NCBI RefSeq assembly: GCF_000332135.1
Contig: NZ_KB235896.1
Location: 186,001 to 250,000, forward strand
Direction of reading: 5' to 3'
DNA from: Anabaena sp. PCC 7108
GTDB taxonomy: Bacteria; Cyanobacteriota; Cyanobacteriia; Cyanobacteriales; Nostocaceae
Length of the DNA stretch: 64,000 bases
The notes beneath the pieces were generated by a model. The model did no database searches. It worked only from the letters and a program-made list of their open reading frames with translations, and was not told where the DNA came from. The position numbers and the translations under genes are program-made. This document shows positions 17,935 through 25,060 of this stretch, one piece after another (position 1 is the stretch's first letter; each line of letters opens with the position of its first letter).

Positions 17935-18075
17935 GTGCCTAATAGAAGTTGTAAGTTGCTGGTGTTGAGGTTGGAGATATTTTTTCTCACGCAGAGGCGC
18001 TCTAGACGCAAAGGAAGAGCTAAAAAAAGACTTTTGCAATAGAAATCGACCTTGTTTCTAGAAAACGCGGGTATC

Positions 18076-18537
18076 ATGTCAATGGCAATTTTTAGCAATG
18101 CTTACTCAGATGAGTTAGTGACAGCTACTGAGTTGAATAGTCAACCTGGACGAATTCTAGACAAAGCTTATGAACACCCAATTACTATTACTAGAAATGA
18201 CCAATCTTTTGCGCTGTTGCGTCGTGAGGATGTGGCTTATTTAGTGAAAGGGGTAATACAAAGTAAGGCTGTTTTTGAGGTGTTATCGGTGGCATTTCGG
18301 TTGTTGTTAGGTCAAGAAATTGGTTATGAGCATCCTTATGGTTGGTTGCGGGTTTTTGATGCGGATGAATTGCAAGATTTTATTAAAGAGGTGAGTGAGG
18401 CTTTTCGCTTAACTGATATTTCTAATGAGGCTTGGGATTTGATTGATGCTATTATTTATGAATGGAAAGAAAGTTCTATAGCTATTATTAATCCTGAGTT
18501 AGCAGCAGCTTTTAATGATGATAAGGTGAAATCATGA
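18076..18537 (+). CDS. Phd/YefM-like antitoxin with C-terminal extension (orphan)
   Basis: Residues 1-55 (AYSDELVTATELNSQPGRIL, then HPITITRNDQSFALLRRED) match the prevent-host-death (Phd/YefM) DNA-binding antitoxin fold. A further 95 residues, rich in aromatic and acidic residues (YEHPYGWLRVFDADELQDFI), form an uncharacterised tail. The ATG at 18076 is chosen over a TTG at 18052. Its stop overlaps the start of the next gene (ATGA), so the two are translationally coupled; that partner is itself antitoxin-like. No RelE/YoeB/Doc toxin is adjacent, so the toxin is either missing or unrecognised. Confidence 0.6.
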   Translation: MSMAIFSNAYSDELVTATELNSQPGRILDKAYEHPITITRNDQSFALLRREDVAYLVKGVIQSKAVFEVLSVAFRLLLGQEIGYEHPYGWLRVFDADELQDFIKEVSEAFRLTDISNEAWDLIDAIIYEWKESSIAIINPELAAAFNDDKVKS

Positions 18538-18794
18538 ATATCCAAATTAAACCGGAATTAGAGCAAATTATTCAAGCACAAATTGCAACGGGTAGATATA
18601 CAAATCCTGAAGATGTGATTAGTAAGGCTTTGAAGTTGCTTTTGGAGTGGGATAAGGGTTATCAGAATTGGGTGGAAGAAACACGGGAAAAGGTTGATGT
18701 TGCTATTGAACAATTGGATAGAGGAGAAAGTATTGATGGGGATGTTGTGATTTCACAATTGCGGGCTAAGTTGGCATTTATCAAAAACAAATAA
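18534..18794 (+). CDS. ParD-type antitoxin, copy 1
   Basis: An 86-aa protein of the ParD/CopG (ribbon-helix-helix) antitoxin type: IQIKPELEQIIQAQIATGRY, then the NPEDVISKALKLLLEWD helix pair, then an acidic C-terminal arm that would wrap a toxin. It overlaps the preceding Phd-like gene by 4 bases. No ParE toxin gene follows; the next gene on this strand encodes a small protein of another type. Copy 2 at 19649 is almost identical over the first 77 residues and diverges only at the extreme C-terminus. Confidence 0.75.
   Translation: MNIQIKPELEQIIQAQIATGRYTNPEDVISKALKLLLEWDKGYQNWVEETREKVDVAIEQLDRGESIDGDVVISQLRAKLAFIKNK
18546..18765. repeat. Direct repeat, left copy (inside ParD-type gene 1)
   Basis: About 220 bases nearly identical to 19661-19880, in the same orientation and exactly 1115 bases apart. 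Homologous recombination between the two would delete the small-protein/aspartyl-protease pair and leave one ParD-type gene. Confidence 0.85.
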
Positions 18795-18878
18795 TAAGTT
18801 ATAATAAAAACAAATTACAGACTTTGATTAATTAGCACAATTTAAGTTAAACTAGTAGTTATATTTGAGGTTAAAAAT

Positions 18879-19196
18879 ATGACTCCCGTAACATCAAAAC
18901 AACCAGCACGACGCGGAAGAATTTTTCCTGAATTGACTATCTCACCAGAAGAATTAGCTAGACGAAAAGCGGAAGATGAAGTATTTTATCAGCGTTGTCG
19001 TGCAATTTTTGATCGTGTCCGTTCTGAATATATTGAAAGTCACTATGGTTGGTATATTGGCATAGAACCAAATAGTGGTGAATACTTTCTTGCTCAAGAT
19101 AATATCCAAGCTCATAAAAAAGTCCTTGAAAAATACCCAAATGCTAAGAATTATGTGTTTTGCTTAAATGAAACAGGAACGACTGGGAGAATATGA
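18879..19196 (+). CDS. Small protein partner of a retropepsin (DUF5678-like), 105 aa
   Basis: The N-terminal part is basic then acidic-helical (LTISPEELARRKAEDEVFYQ); the C-terminal 55 residues, HYGWYIGIEPNSGEYFLAQD and LNETGTTGRI, resemble small domains annotated DUF5678 in cyanobacteria and archaea (from memory). GAGG precedes the ATG by 8 bases. The stop overlaps the start of the aspartyl-protease-like gene by 4 bases (ATGA), so the two products are made together. The function is unknown; the arrangement is toxin-antitoxin-like, or the small protein may be the protease's adaptor or substrate. Confidence 0.65.
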   Translation: MTPVTSKQPARRGRIFPELTISPEELARRKAEDEVFYQRCRAIFDRVRSEYIESHYGWYIGIEPNSGEYFLAQDNIQAHKKVLEKYPNAKNYVFCLNETGTTGRI

Positions 19197-19555
19197 TTCA
19201 GGGAAATTTTGGTGGTGAGGGGCAGCTATTTTTTGAGATTGATTTGATTACTGCTGATGGTTTACATTTGCCTGTAGATGCGATGTTAGATACAGGTTTT
19301 ACCAAGTTTATGGCAATTAATACCCAAGATTTAGATGGACTTGATTGGGTTTTTCTTGGTAATGAACCTATGCAAACAGCACAAGGTGAATCAAGGTTTA
19401 ATATCTATTTAGGTAAGGTAATATTAGATGGTAAGGAATATGAAATTCCTGTTTATGTAGGGGATAATATTACAGAAGTTTTATTAGGTTCTGAATGGTT
19501 GAAGTTTTTGCGTTTGGTTGTGGATTTTCCAGAAGGTATTTTAACTTTGGGATGA
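19193..19555 (+). CDS. Retropepsin-like clan AA aspartyl protease, 120 aa
   Basis: A single-lobed aspartic protease fold: the catalytic motif LDTGFTKF (D-T-G) follows the strand LHLPVDAM, and the second half has the hydrophobic-hydrophobic-glycine element EVLLGSEWL. It would need to dimerise to form an active site, as in retroviral proteases. There is no signal peptide, so it is probably cytoplasmic. It overlaps the upstream 105-aa gene by 4 bases. The pair sits between two near-identical ParD-type genes. The substrate is unknown. Confidence 0.72.
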   Translation: MIQGNFGGEGQLFFEIDLITADGLHLPVDAMLDTGFTKFMAINTQDLDGLDWVFLGNEPMQTAQGESRFNIYLGKVILDGKEYEIPVYVGDNITEVLLGSEWLKFLRLVVDFPEGILTLG

Positions 19556-19648
19556 ATATTTTTATTTCGCGCAAAGATACAAAGGAGCAAAGACGCAAAG
19601 AAAGAGAAGTGTTATAAAATATATATAGGTCAAATACCAGGATAAATT

Positions 19649-19915
19649 ATGACTATTCAAATTAAACCGGAATTAGAGCAAATTATTCAAGCGCAAATTG
19701 CAACGGGTAGATATACAAATCCTGAAGATGTAATTAGTAAGGCTTTGAAGTTGCTTTTGGAGTGGGATAAGGGTTATCAGAATTGGGTGGAGGAAACACG
19801 GGAAAAGGTTGATGTTGCTATTGAACAATTGGATAGAGGTGAAGGTATTGATGGAGATGTTGTGATTTCACAATTGCGGGATAAGTTGCGTCAAGCGAGA
19901 GAAATACAAGGATGA
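19649..19915 (+). CDS. ParD-type antitoxin, copy 2
   Basis: 88 aa, nearly the same as the protein at 18534 (changes at residue 2, one Ser to Gly, and an Ala to Asp) until residue 77, then a different tail (RQAREIQG). The DNA is almost identical, which points to a recent segmental duplication. There is no ParE toxin next to it: the following gene is a minus-strand PIN toxin with its own antitoxin. It may regulate a toxin elsewhere or be a relic. Confidence 0.75.
   Translation: MTIQIKPELEQIIQAQIATGRYTNPEDVISKALKLLLEWDKGYQNWVEETREKVDVAIEQLDRGEGIDGDVVISQLRDKLRQAREIQG
19661..19880. repeat. Direct repeat, right copy (inside ParD-type gene 2)
   Basis: Partner of 18546-18765; see that entry. The upstream flank (19560-19610) is a degenerate GCAAAGACGCAAAG repeat, a common cassette border in this island. 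Confidence 0.85.
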
Positions 19916-19955
19916 AAATACATATTAAAAACAATTTGAATAATATAAGTATAAT

Positions 19956-20372
19956 TTAATCAAGGTTTAAAAAGTCTCTCGGTGTAATAATCTGGTTTTG
20001 ATATTCGGCTAGAGTTTTAAGTGATAAAAGGTCTTGATCTCCTGTGATCAAAAATTCGGCGTTGGCATCTTTTGCAAGTTCTAAAAATTTGTTATCATCT
20101 GAATCTCTACAGATATCTATTTGAGTTTTTATTTCTATAAATTGGCTATTTTTTTTGACTACTTCTAAAAAATCTTGTCGTTCTTCATCGGAGATATATT
20201 TATTGAATTTAGGTTTATAAATTAGTGTTTTTAATTCTTGATAAGTTTCCTCGCTTTGAGCTATTTTGAATTGTTTATAGGCTTTATCTAGGGCTTTACG
20301 GACTGTTCCATCTGGACTGAGTGCAGCACTAAGTAAAACATTGGTGTCAATGACAATTAGTTTATGATTCAT
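19956..20372 (-). CDS. PIN-domain toxin, type II toxin-antitoxin
   Basis: A 138-aa PIN ribonuclease of the COG1569 type. The first catalytic Asp is in VIDTNVLLSA (D9); further acidic residues lie in RDSDDNKFLELA and in ITGDQDLLSL, forming the usual Mg-binding cluster. The C-terminal PRDFL is typical of this subfamily. It overlaps the upstream antitoxin-like gene by 11 bases, so both are co-translated on the minus strand. The target RNA is unknown. Confidence 0.85.
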   Translation of the reverse strand: MNHKLIVIDTNVLLSAALSPDGTVRKALDKAYKQFKIAQSEETYQELKTLIYKPKFNKYISDEERQDFLEVVKKNSQFIEIKTQIDICRDSDDNKFLELAKDANAEFLITGDQDLLSLKTLAEYQNQIITPRDFLNLD

Positions 20373-20583
20373 CAGCTAATAATTCTTCTAAAATTTCTTC
20401 TGTAAGTCCTTTTGCTTGAGCATTTCTACCGATTCTATCAAAAACAGTCATTAAATCTTCTTCTTGATTTTTTGGTGAGTTGATCTTTATTTGTTGGATA
20501 ATTTCTTCTTGTTCTTGTGCGGGAAGTTGTAACACAAGATTAAGAATTTGCTCGAAGGTTAGAGGATAGGTTTTTTGTGTCAT
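20362..20583 (-). CDS. Antitoxin partner of the PIN toxin, 73 aa
   Basis: A short acidic protein: LTFEQILNLVLQLPAQEQEEI is a helix often seen at the start of antitoxins paired with PIN toxins (DUF2281-like), and the C-terminus ends in the acidic GLTEEILEELLADES. It is placed first in the pair and overlaps the toxin by 11 bases. No DNA-binding fold can be assigned with certainty. Confidence 0.75.
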   Translation of the reverse strand: MTQKTYPLTFEQILNLVLQLPAQEQEEIIQQIKINSPKNQEEDLMTVFDRIGRNAQAKGLTEEILEELLADES

Positions 20584-20637
20584 GGTAGTTTATTAAGTAT
20601 CAATAGCTGAAAATCCTGTAATTTTTGATTCAGAAAT

Positions 20638-20970
20638 CTAAACCGATGCAAACCCAGTAAACTGTCTCACATAAGGTGATCTAAAAGCTAAAACAATATC
20701 TGTTTTCGGTACTCCTAACTCTACTAATTGATGAGGAATTCCTTCTTCCGTAAAATCTCTTTCAATCCAAATTTTACCATCTTTAATACTAATATGAATG
20801 GGACAACCATAAATTCTATTTTCATCCTTCCATCCTGTATATAACAATAAATAAATATCCCGTTCTGTATCAAACACAATTTCTGTGTGTTCTAAATCTT
20901 CCTCTGCTTGGTCTTTTGCGTATTTAGAGATAATATCTTTTACTATCTCTTGATAATTTAAGGTTTCCAT
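20638..20970 (-). CDS. xisI: XisI family protein, copy 1
   Basis: A 110-aa member of the fdxN-element excision controlling factor XisI family: NYQEIVKDIISKY at the N-terminus, YLLLYTGWKDENRIYG, then KIWIERDFTEEGIPHQLVE and the hallmark GVPKTDIVLAFRSPYVRQ. In Anabaena XisI works with XisH to permit excision of the fdxN element during heterocyst development, but the family is widespread and multicopy where no such element exists. It begins 13 bases inside the 3' end of xisH copy 1. Its last 25 residues match XisI copy 3 almost exactly although the N-terminal half is divergent. Confidence 0.92.
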   Translation of the reverse strand: METLNYQEIVKDIISKYAKDQAEEDLEHTEIVFDTERDIYLLLYTGWKDENRIYGCPIHISIKDGKIWIERDFTEEGIPHQLVELGVPKTDIVLAFRSPYVRQFTGFASV

Positions 20971-21377
20971 AACACTATTTCCTCCTTATTAATGTCAAAA
21001 ACTAATAATTTAATCTCATAAGTTTGTAAAACAGTTTGAATGAAACTATCAGTAAAAAACTCTTGATATATGTCTTGAGATATAGCTAAATATAATATTC
21101 TTTCGGGGTCTTGCTGTCCTAATGCTATCCTATAATTTAAAAATTGACCAATAGCTGTATGAAATTCAGAAATTGCTGAAAGTCCTAGAAAACTTTTTAC
21201 TTCTACGGCTATCTTGTGATTATCTTTCTCAGCGTCAATTAACTTTTCTGCATCTAAATCTATCCTAATTTTAACTAATGCTGTTAGGCGCAAATATAAA
21301 GGATCATCAGTAATTTGCCAATTCTCCTTTTCTAAGGCTATTTTAACTGTATTGTGAAATATATCTTTTGCTGACAT
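20958..21377 (-). CDS. xisH: XisH family protein, copy 1
   Basis: 139 aa. N-terminal SAKDIFHNTVKIALEKENW, then the nuclease-like core: IRIDLDAEKLIDAEK and IAVEVKSFLGLSAISEF, with Asp and Glu-x-Lys spaced as in PD-(D/E)XK nucleases, followed by IGQFLNYR. XisH is classed with that nuclease superfamily; activity is not proven. It is the most diverged of the three copies here. It is encoded first, overlapping xisI by 13 bases. Confidence 0.92.
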   Translation of the reverse strand: MSAKDIFHNTVKIALEKENWQITDDPLYLRLTALVKIRIDLDAEKLIDAEKDNHKIAVEVKSFLGLSAISEFHTAIGQFLNYRIALGQQDPERILYLAISQDIYQEFFTDSFIQTVLQTYEIKLLVFDINKEEIVLWKP

Positions 21378-21433
21378 AAAAAATTTAAAGTGATATTTTA
21401 TCTTAGATAATACCTTATTTTTTAAGTAATAAA

Positions 21434-21507
21434 GATGTTGGGTTATGCCTACGGCACGCTACGCGAACGTTCCATTGCTCCGCAACGCTAACGCGAACAA
21501 CCCAACC
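21434..21507. repeat. Dispersed GTTGGGTT repeat with TACGGCACGCTACGCG core
   Basis: GTTGGGTTATGCCTACGGCACG at 21434 onward ends at AACCCAAC (about 21499-21506), so the ends are inverted. Related ends occur at about 36727-36803 and 39213-39262. It separates xisH copy 1 from xisI copy 2. Confidence 0.6.
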
Positions 21508-21512
21508 TACAA

Positions 21513-21842
21513 CTAACCCACTGCAAAACCAGTAAATTCCCTCACAACAGGAGATTTAAAACCTAAAACTATATCGGTTTTTGGTACTCCTAATTCTACC
21601 AGTTCACTAGCTACACCTTCTTCAGTTAAATCTCGCTGAATCCAGATTTTTCCATCTCTAATATCTACATGAATAACTGTACCATAAGCCCTTTCGTTAT
21701 TCTGCCATCCTACATGAACTACTAAATAACTATTTCTTTCACAATCAAAAATTAACTCCTTTTCTGTTCCTTCTGATCTATGATTTTCGGTATGTCTTGC
21801 TAACACGGTTTTTACTAATTCAGGATAATTCATTCCTTCCAT
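21513..21842 (-). CDS. xisI: XisI family protein, copy 2
   Basis: 109 aa, starting MEGMNYPELVKTVLARHTEN; core YLVVHVGWQNNERAYG and KIWIQRDLTEEGVASELVE, then GVPKTDIVLGFKSPVVREF. It differs from copies 1 and 3 at the C-terminus (SPVVREFTGFAVG). It overlaps xisH copy 2 by the same 13 bases as in the other pairs. Confidence 0.93.
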   Translation of the reverse strand: MEGMNYPELVKTVLARHTENHRSEGTEKELIFDCERNSYLVVHVGWQNNERAYGTVIHVDIRDGKIWIQRDLTEEGVASELVELGVPKTDIVLGFKSPVVREFTGFAVG

Positions 21843-22246
21843 AAAACAATCTCCTGTTTAATAATTTCAAAAATCAATAATTTTAATTTATGTTCAGCAA
21901 TTATTTCTTGAATAAACGGAATTAGAAAAAACTCTTTGTATATGTCATTACCAATTGCTAGATATAAGATACGGTTGGGTTCTTTTTTTCTTAAAACAGT
22001 ACGATAATTAAGTGTTTGTCCTAAAGCTGTATGAAATTCAGTAACCTCAGATTGTCCTAAAAAAGATTTTACCTCAACTGCTATTTTTTGACCTTCTTTT
22101 TCTGCTCCTAATAGTCTTTCTGCTCCTAAATCAATTCTAAAGTCAAGACCATCTACTGTAAATGATAAAGGATCATTAGTAATTAACCAACCATCTTTTT
22201 CTAAAGCTAACCTGACTGCATTATGAAAAAAATCTTTTGCTGACAT
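21830..22246 (-). CDS. xisH: XisH family protein, copy 2
   Basis: 138 aa. The putative nuclease residues are D39 (FRIDLGAE), E58 and K60 (AVEVKSF). It is close to copy 3 (SAKDFFHNAVRLALEKDGW shared) and more distant from copy 1. Its start lies about 210 bases from the reverse transcriptase start on the opposite strand, so the two are divergently transcribed from a shared region containing AT-rich DNA (TACTACAATATATAGTA) and a three-hairpin repeat. Confidence 0.93.
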   Translation of the reverse strand: MSAKDFFHNAVRLALEKDGWLITNDPLSFTVDGLDFRIDLGAERLLGAEKEGQKIAVEVKSFLGQSEVTEFHTALGQTLNYRTVLRKKEPNRILYLAIGNDIYKEFFLIPFIQEIIAEHKLKLLIFEIIKQEIVLWKE

Positions 22247-22306
22247 AGGGATAAATTTATACTACAATATATAGTATATTAATTTGGGTATTTACAAAAA
22301 GCCCTG

Positions 22307-22405
22307 GCGATTAGAAATCGCGGCTATACAAACGAAGTCCACCTGCGTGGACTAAAAACAAGATTTTTGAACCCGCAAAGGCGGGTTTTGTCTGTGTAGA
22401 CGCGA
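22307..22405 (+). ncRNA. Three consecutive hairpins upstream of the reverse transcriptase (dispersed repeat or RT-associated RNA)
   Basis: Three perfect hairpins lie in 81 bases: GCGATT/AATCGC (22307-22321), AGTCCAC/GTGGACT (22336-22353) and AACCCGC/GCGGGTT (22370-22387). The outer segments (GCGGCTATACAAAC and GTCTGTGTAGACGCG) are imperfect inverted repeats, so the unit could be a MITE. Similar units are, as I recall, scattered through Nostocales genomes, which argues for a mobile repeat. However, it ends about 50 bases before the reverse transcriptase gene on the same strand, where several anti-phage reverse transcriptases carry their RNA partner. Both readings stay open. Confidence 0.45.
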
Positions 22406-22456
22406 ATTATATTGGGTAGAGTAAATTGAGTCTTATTATTGACATTGTAATACTTC

Positions 22457-24208
22457 ATGCTAAATTGTACTGAAGACTTAAAACAGATATTTTACCCAAG
22501 TACAATGACGGAAAATAATTCTCCCCTTATTCAGACCAAAGATTTTATTAGCAGTGGTTTTTTTCCTAAAGAGTTAGTCCCAGCATTTACAACAGAAGGA
22601 CTTGCAAATAATCTTGATAAAGTGAACGATATTGTTCAAGCCACTTTACCAAAACATTTTAGTCAGTGTTCTTATTATTCATTCCCAAAAAGTAAATATT
22701 CTCGTCGTAATTTAGCAATTCCTAATCCTCTGCATCAAATCATCTTATGTAATACATTATCTGATAATTGGGCAACTCTGAGACAAAAGATCGAAACTTC
22801 TCCTTTATATAAACCATTACTTTTTTGCTATGACAGAAGTAATCAATCCTTATCAGAAACTGAACCCTATCCAGGTATGGAATCTTCTCCTATTCCTGAT
22901 TTAAGTATTAAACGGGCTGTATCTGCCAATTATAAAGATTTGTTAGATTGGCGAGTTATTCATTCATCAGGTTATTCTTATTGTCTTCATACTGATATTT
23001 CAAGATTTTATTCTACTATTTATACTCATAGTATTCCGTGGGCGATTCATGGGAAATATATCTCCAAAAAAAATAAAAATAAGGAAGATGGAGAATGTGC
23101 AATAGGCAATAAAATTGATCGTTGTGTTCGTAATACGCAAGAGCAACAAACTAAAGGTATTCCTATCGGAACTGATTCATCATTAGTTATAGCTGAAATT
23201 ATTGGTTCTGCTATAGATAAAAAACTTAACGAACTATTAGGTTCTACTTTATCTGGATTTCGTTATATGGATGATTATTATTTATATTTTAACTCTCTTT
23301 CAGAGGCAGAACTGGCACTCTCTCAACTACATAAAATATTTCACGATTTTGAATTAGAAACTAACTCAGAGAAAACATTTATTGTTGAACTTCCTGAATC
23401 TATTGAGCCGATTTGGGTTTCAGAAATGAGAAGACATCCTATTGATAATCAAAACAAAACAGAACAGCGCAATGATCTTATAACTTATTTTAGTAAATTA
23501 TTTGAATATTCCAAAATATTTACAGATGATTTTGTAATTAAATATGGTCTTCGTAGAATTAGTAAAACTAAAATAAAATCCGAGAATTGGGAAATTTATG
23601 AAGCGTTTATACTGCAATCAATCTTATTCGCACCTAACGCCTTAGTTATCGCTACGGAAATACTATGGGCATATTCTAAATTAGAATATAACTTAAACAA
23701 AGAAAGAATATCTTTAACTATTAATTCGCTAATTTTACGTCATAGTATTTTGAATCATAGTCATGAAGTCTCATGGGCATTGTGGCTAAGTAAGACGCTG
23801 AATATACCAATTGAAGAAAACACATTTAAGGCAATTTGTGAATTAGAGGATTCTGTTGTTGCACTTGTCGCTTTAGATTTATATCAAAATCATAATACTC
23901 TTATTAGAGGTACATTTGAATTTGAGAAATGGAAAAGTATAGTCACACCCGACGATTATAATAATAATTTATATTCTAAAAATTGGCTTTTATGTTATGA
24001 AGCTAGTATAAAAGGATTTTTTTCTAATGTTAGCCAAAGCGAATATATGAACAATAATAATCAATTCTTTTCTACATTAAAAAATAACAATATAACTTTC
24101 TACAACCATGACAATCAAGTTCAAGATTTATTAGAATATATAGATAATGATGAAGCAGATGATGAAGCAGATGATGATACAAGTAGCAATAGTTGGATGT
24201 CATACTAA
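22457..24208 (+). CDS. Reverse transcriptase of the Abi/UG (DRT-like) group, putative anti-phage
   Basis: A 583-aa RNA-directed DNA polymerase. Motif A: HTDISRFYSTIYTHSIPWAI, catalytic D180; motif B: KGIPIGTDSSLVIAEI (233-248); motif C: FRYMDDYYLYF, YMDD at 270-273; motif D: LETNSEKTFIV. The IYTHSIPWAIHGK and GIP.G.DSS..IAEI patterns are those of the Abi/UNKNOWN-group RTs used in phage defence (DRT systems), not of group II introns, retrons or DGRs. The C-terminal 250 residues are helical with no known domain, as in that class, ending in an acidic DEADDEADDD tail. No maturase, HNH, protease or nitrilase part is seen. Start 22457 is the longest; M17 (22505) is an alternative. Flanked by xisH-xisI pairs on both sides. 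Confidence 0.85.
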   Translation: MLNCTEDLKQIFYPSTMTENNSPLIQTKDFISSGFFPKELVPAFTTEGLANNLDKVNDIVQATLPKHFSQCSYYSFPKSKYSRRNLAIPNPLHQIILCNTLSDNWATLRQKIETSPLYKPLLFCYDRSNQSLSETEPYPGMESSPIPDLSIKRAVSANYKDLLDWRVIHSSGYSYCLHTDISRFYSTIYTHSIPWAIHGKYISKKNKNKEDGECAIGNKIDRCVRNTQEQQTKGIPIGTDSSLVIAEIIGSAIDKKLNELLGSTLSGFRYMDDYYLYFNSLSEAELALSQLHKIFHDFELETNSEKTFIVELPESIEPIWVSEMRRHPIDNQNKTEQRNDLITYFSKLFEYSKIFTDDFVIKYGLRRISKTKIKSENWEIYEAFILQSILFAPNALVIATEILWAYSKLEYNLNKERISLTINSLILRHSILNHSHEVSWALWLSKTLNIPIEENTFKAICELEDSVVALVALDLYQNHNTLIRGTFEFEKWKSIVTPDDYNNNLYSKNWLLCYEASIKGFFSNVSQSEYMNNNNQFFSTLKNNNITFYNHDNQVQDLLEYIDNDEADDEADDDTSSNSWMSY

Positions 24209-24326
24209 GTAATTTATATTCCTGTATAACTATCCTTTTACTCTTCTCTTCTTTCTTCGTGTTCTTCCTGCCTTTGTGGTTCGTTAAATAAATTCACAAG
24301 AAAAACTAATAAAAAACAGAAAAAAT

Positions 24327-24656
24327 CTAAACCGATGCAAAACCAGTAAATTGTCTCACATAAGGTGATCTAAAACCTAAAACAATATCTGTTTTTGGTA
24401 CTCCTAACTCTACCAACTCATTAGCTACTCCTTCCTCTGTAAAATCACACTGTATCCAGATTTTTCCATCCTTAATATCAACATGAATCACCGAACCATA
24501 AGTTCGTTTTTCACCTTCCCAACCTAGATGAATTACTAAATAGTGATTTTTTTGATTATCAAGTATTAATTGTATTTCCGTTCCCTTAGCTAAATGACTT
24601 TCTGTATGTCTTGCTAATACTGTTTGTACTAATTCAGGGTAATTTATTCCTTCCAT
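24327..24656 (-). CDS. xisI: XisI family protein, copy 3
   Basis: 109 aa: MEGINYPELVQTVLARHTES, YLVIHLGWEGEKRTYG, KIWIQCDFTEEGVANELVE, GVPKTDIVLGFRSPYVRQ. The first three quarters resemble copy 2, whereas the last 25 codons match copy 1 nearly base for base. A Cys replaces the Arg found in the other two copies at IQ(R)D. It converges on the reverse transcriptase gene and overlaps xisH copy 3 by 13 bases. Confidence 0.93.
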   Translation of the reverse strand: MEGINYPELVQTVLARHTESHLAKGTEIQLILDNQKNHYLVIHLGWEGEKRTYGSVIHVDIKDGKIWIQCDFTEEGVANELVELGVPKTDIVLGFRSPYVRQFTGFASV

Positions 24657-25060
24657 AAAACAATCTGCTCCTTCCTAGTTTCAAATATCAATAATTTTAA
24701 TTTATATTCAGCAATTATTTCTTGAATCACAGGTATCAGAAAAAAAGCTGTATAGATTTCATAACTAATTGCTAAATATAAAATACGATCAGGTGCTTCT
24801 CTTCCTAAAATATAACGGTAATTAAGTGTTTGTCCTAAAGCTGTATGAAATTCACTAATCGCTGATTTTCCCAAAAAAGATTTTATTTCAACTGCTATTT
24901 TTTCTCCTTCTTTTTCTGCTGCTAGAAGTCTTTCCGCTCCTAAATCAAGACGAAATTCTATAGTATCTACTATAAATCTTAAAGGATCGTCAGTAATTAA
25001 CCAACCATCTTTTTCTAAAGCTAACCTAACTGCATTGTGAAAAAAATCTTTTGCTGACAT
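24644..25060 (-). CDS. xisH: XisH family protein, copy 3
   Basis: 138 aa, close to copy 2. The nuclease-like residues are kept: Asp in FRLDLGAERL and Glu-x-Lys in IAVEIKSFLGK. It is the right-hand member of the three pairs. A degenerate GCCTCTGCGCCTCTGAG repeat at 25105-25125 lies between it and ahcY and marks the island border. Confidence 0.93.
   Translation of the reverse strand: MSAKDFFHNAVRLALEKDGWLITDDPLRFIVDTIEFRLDLGAERLLAAEKEGEKIAVEIKSFLGKSAISEFHTALGQTLNYRYILGREAPDRILYLAISYEIYTAFFLIPVIQEIIAEYKLKLLIFETRKEQIVLWKE

Noticed and set aside
22457-24208. Group II intron, retron or diversity-generating element for the reverse transcriptase
   Set aside because: No maturase/HNH domain or intron domain V, no retron-type VTG motif, and no Avd gene or template/variable repeat pair nearby.
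20638-25060. An fdxN-type excision element
   Set aside because: No serine recombinase, no nif or ferredoxin gene and no direct-repeat borders around the xisHI genes.
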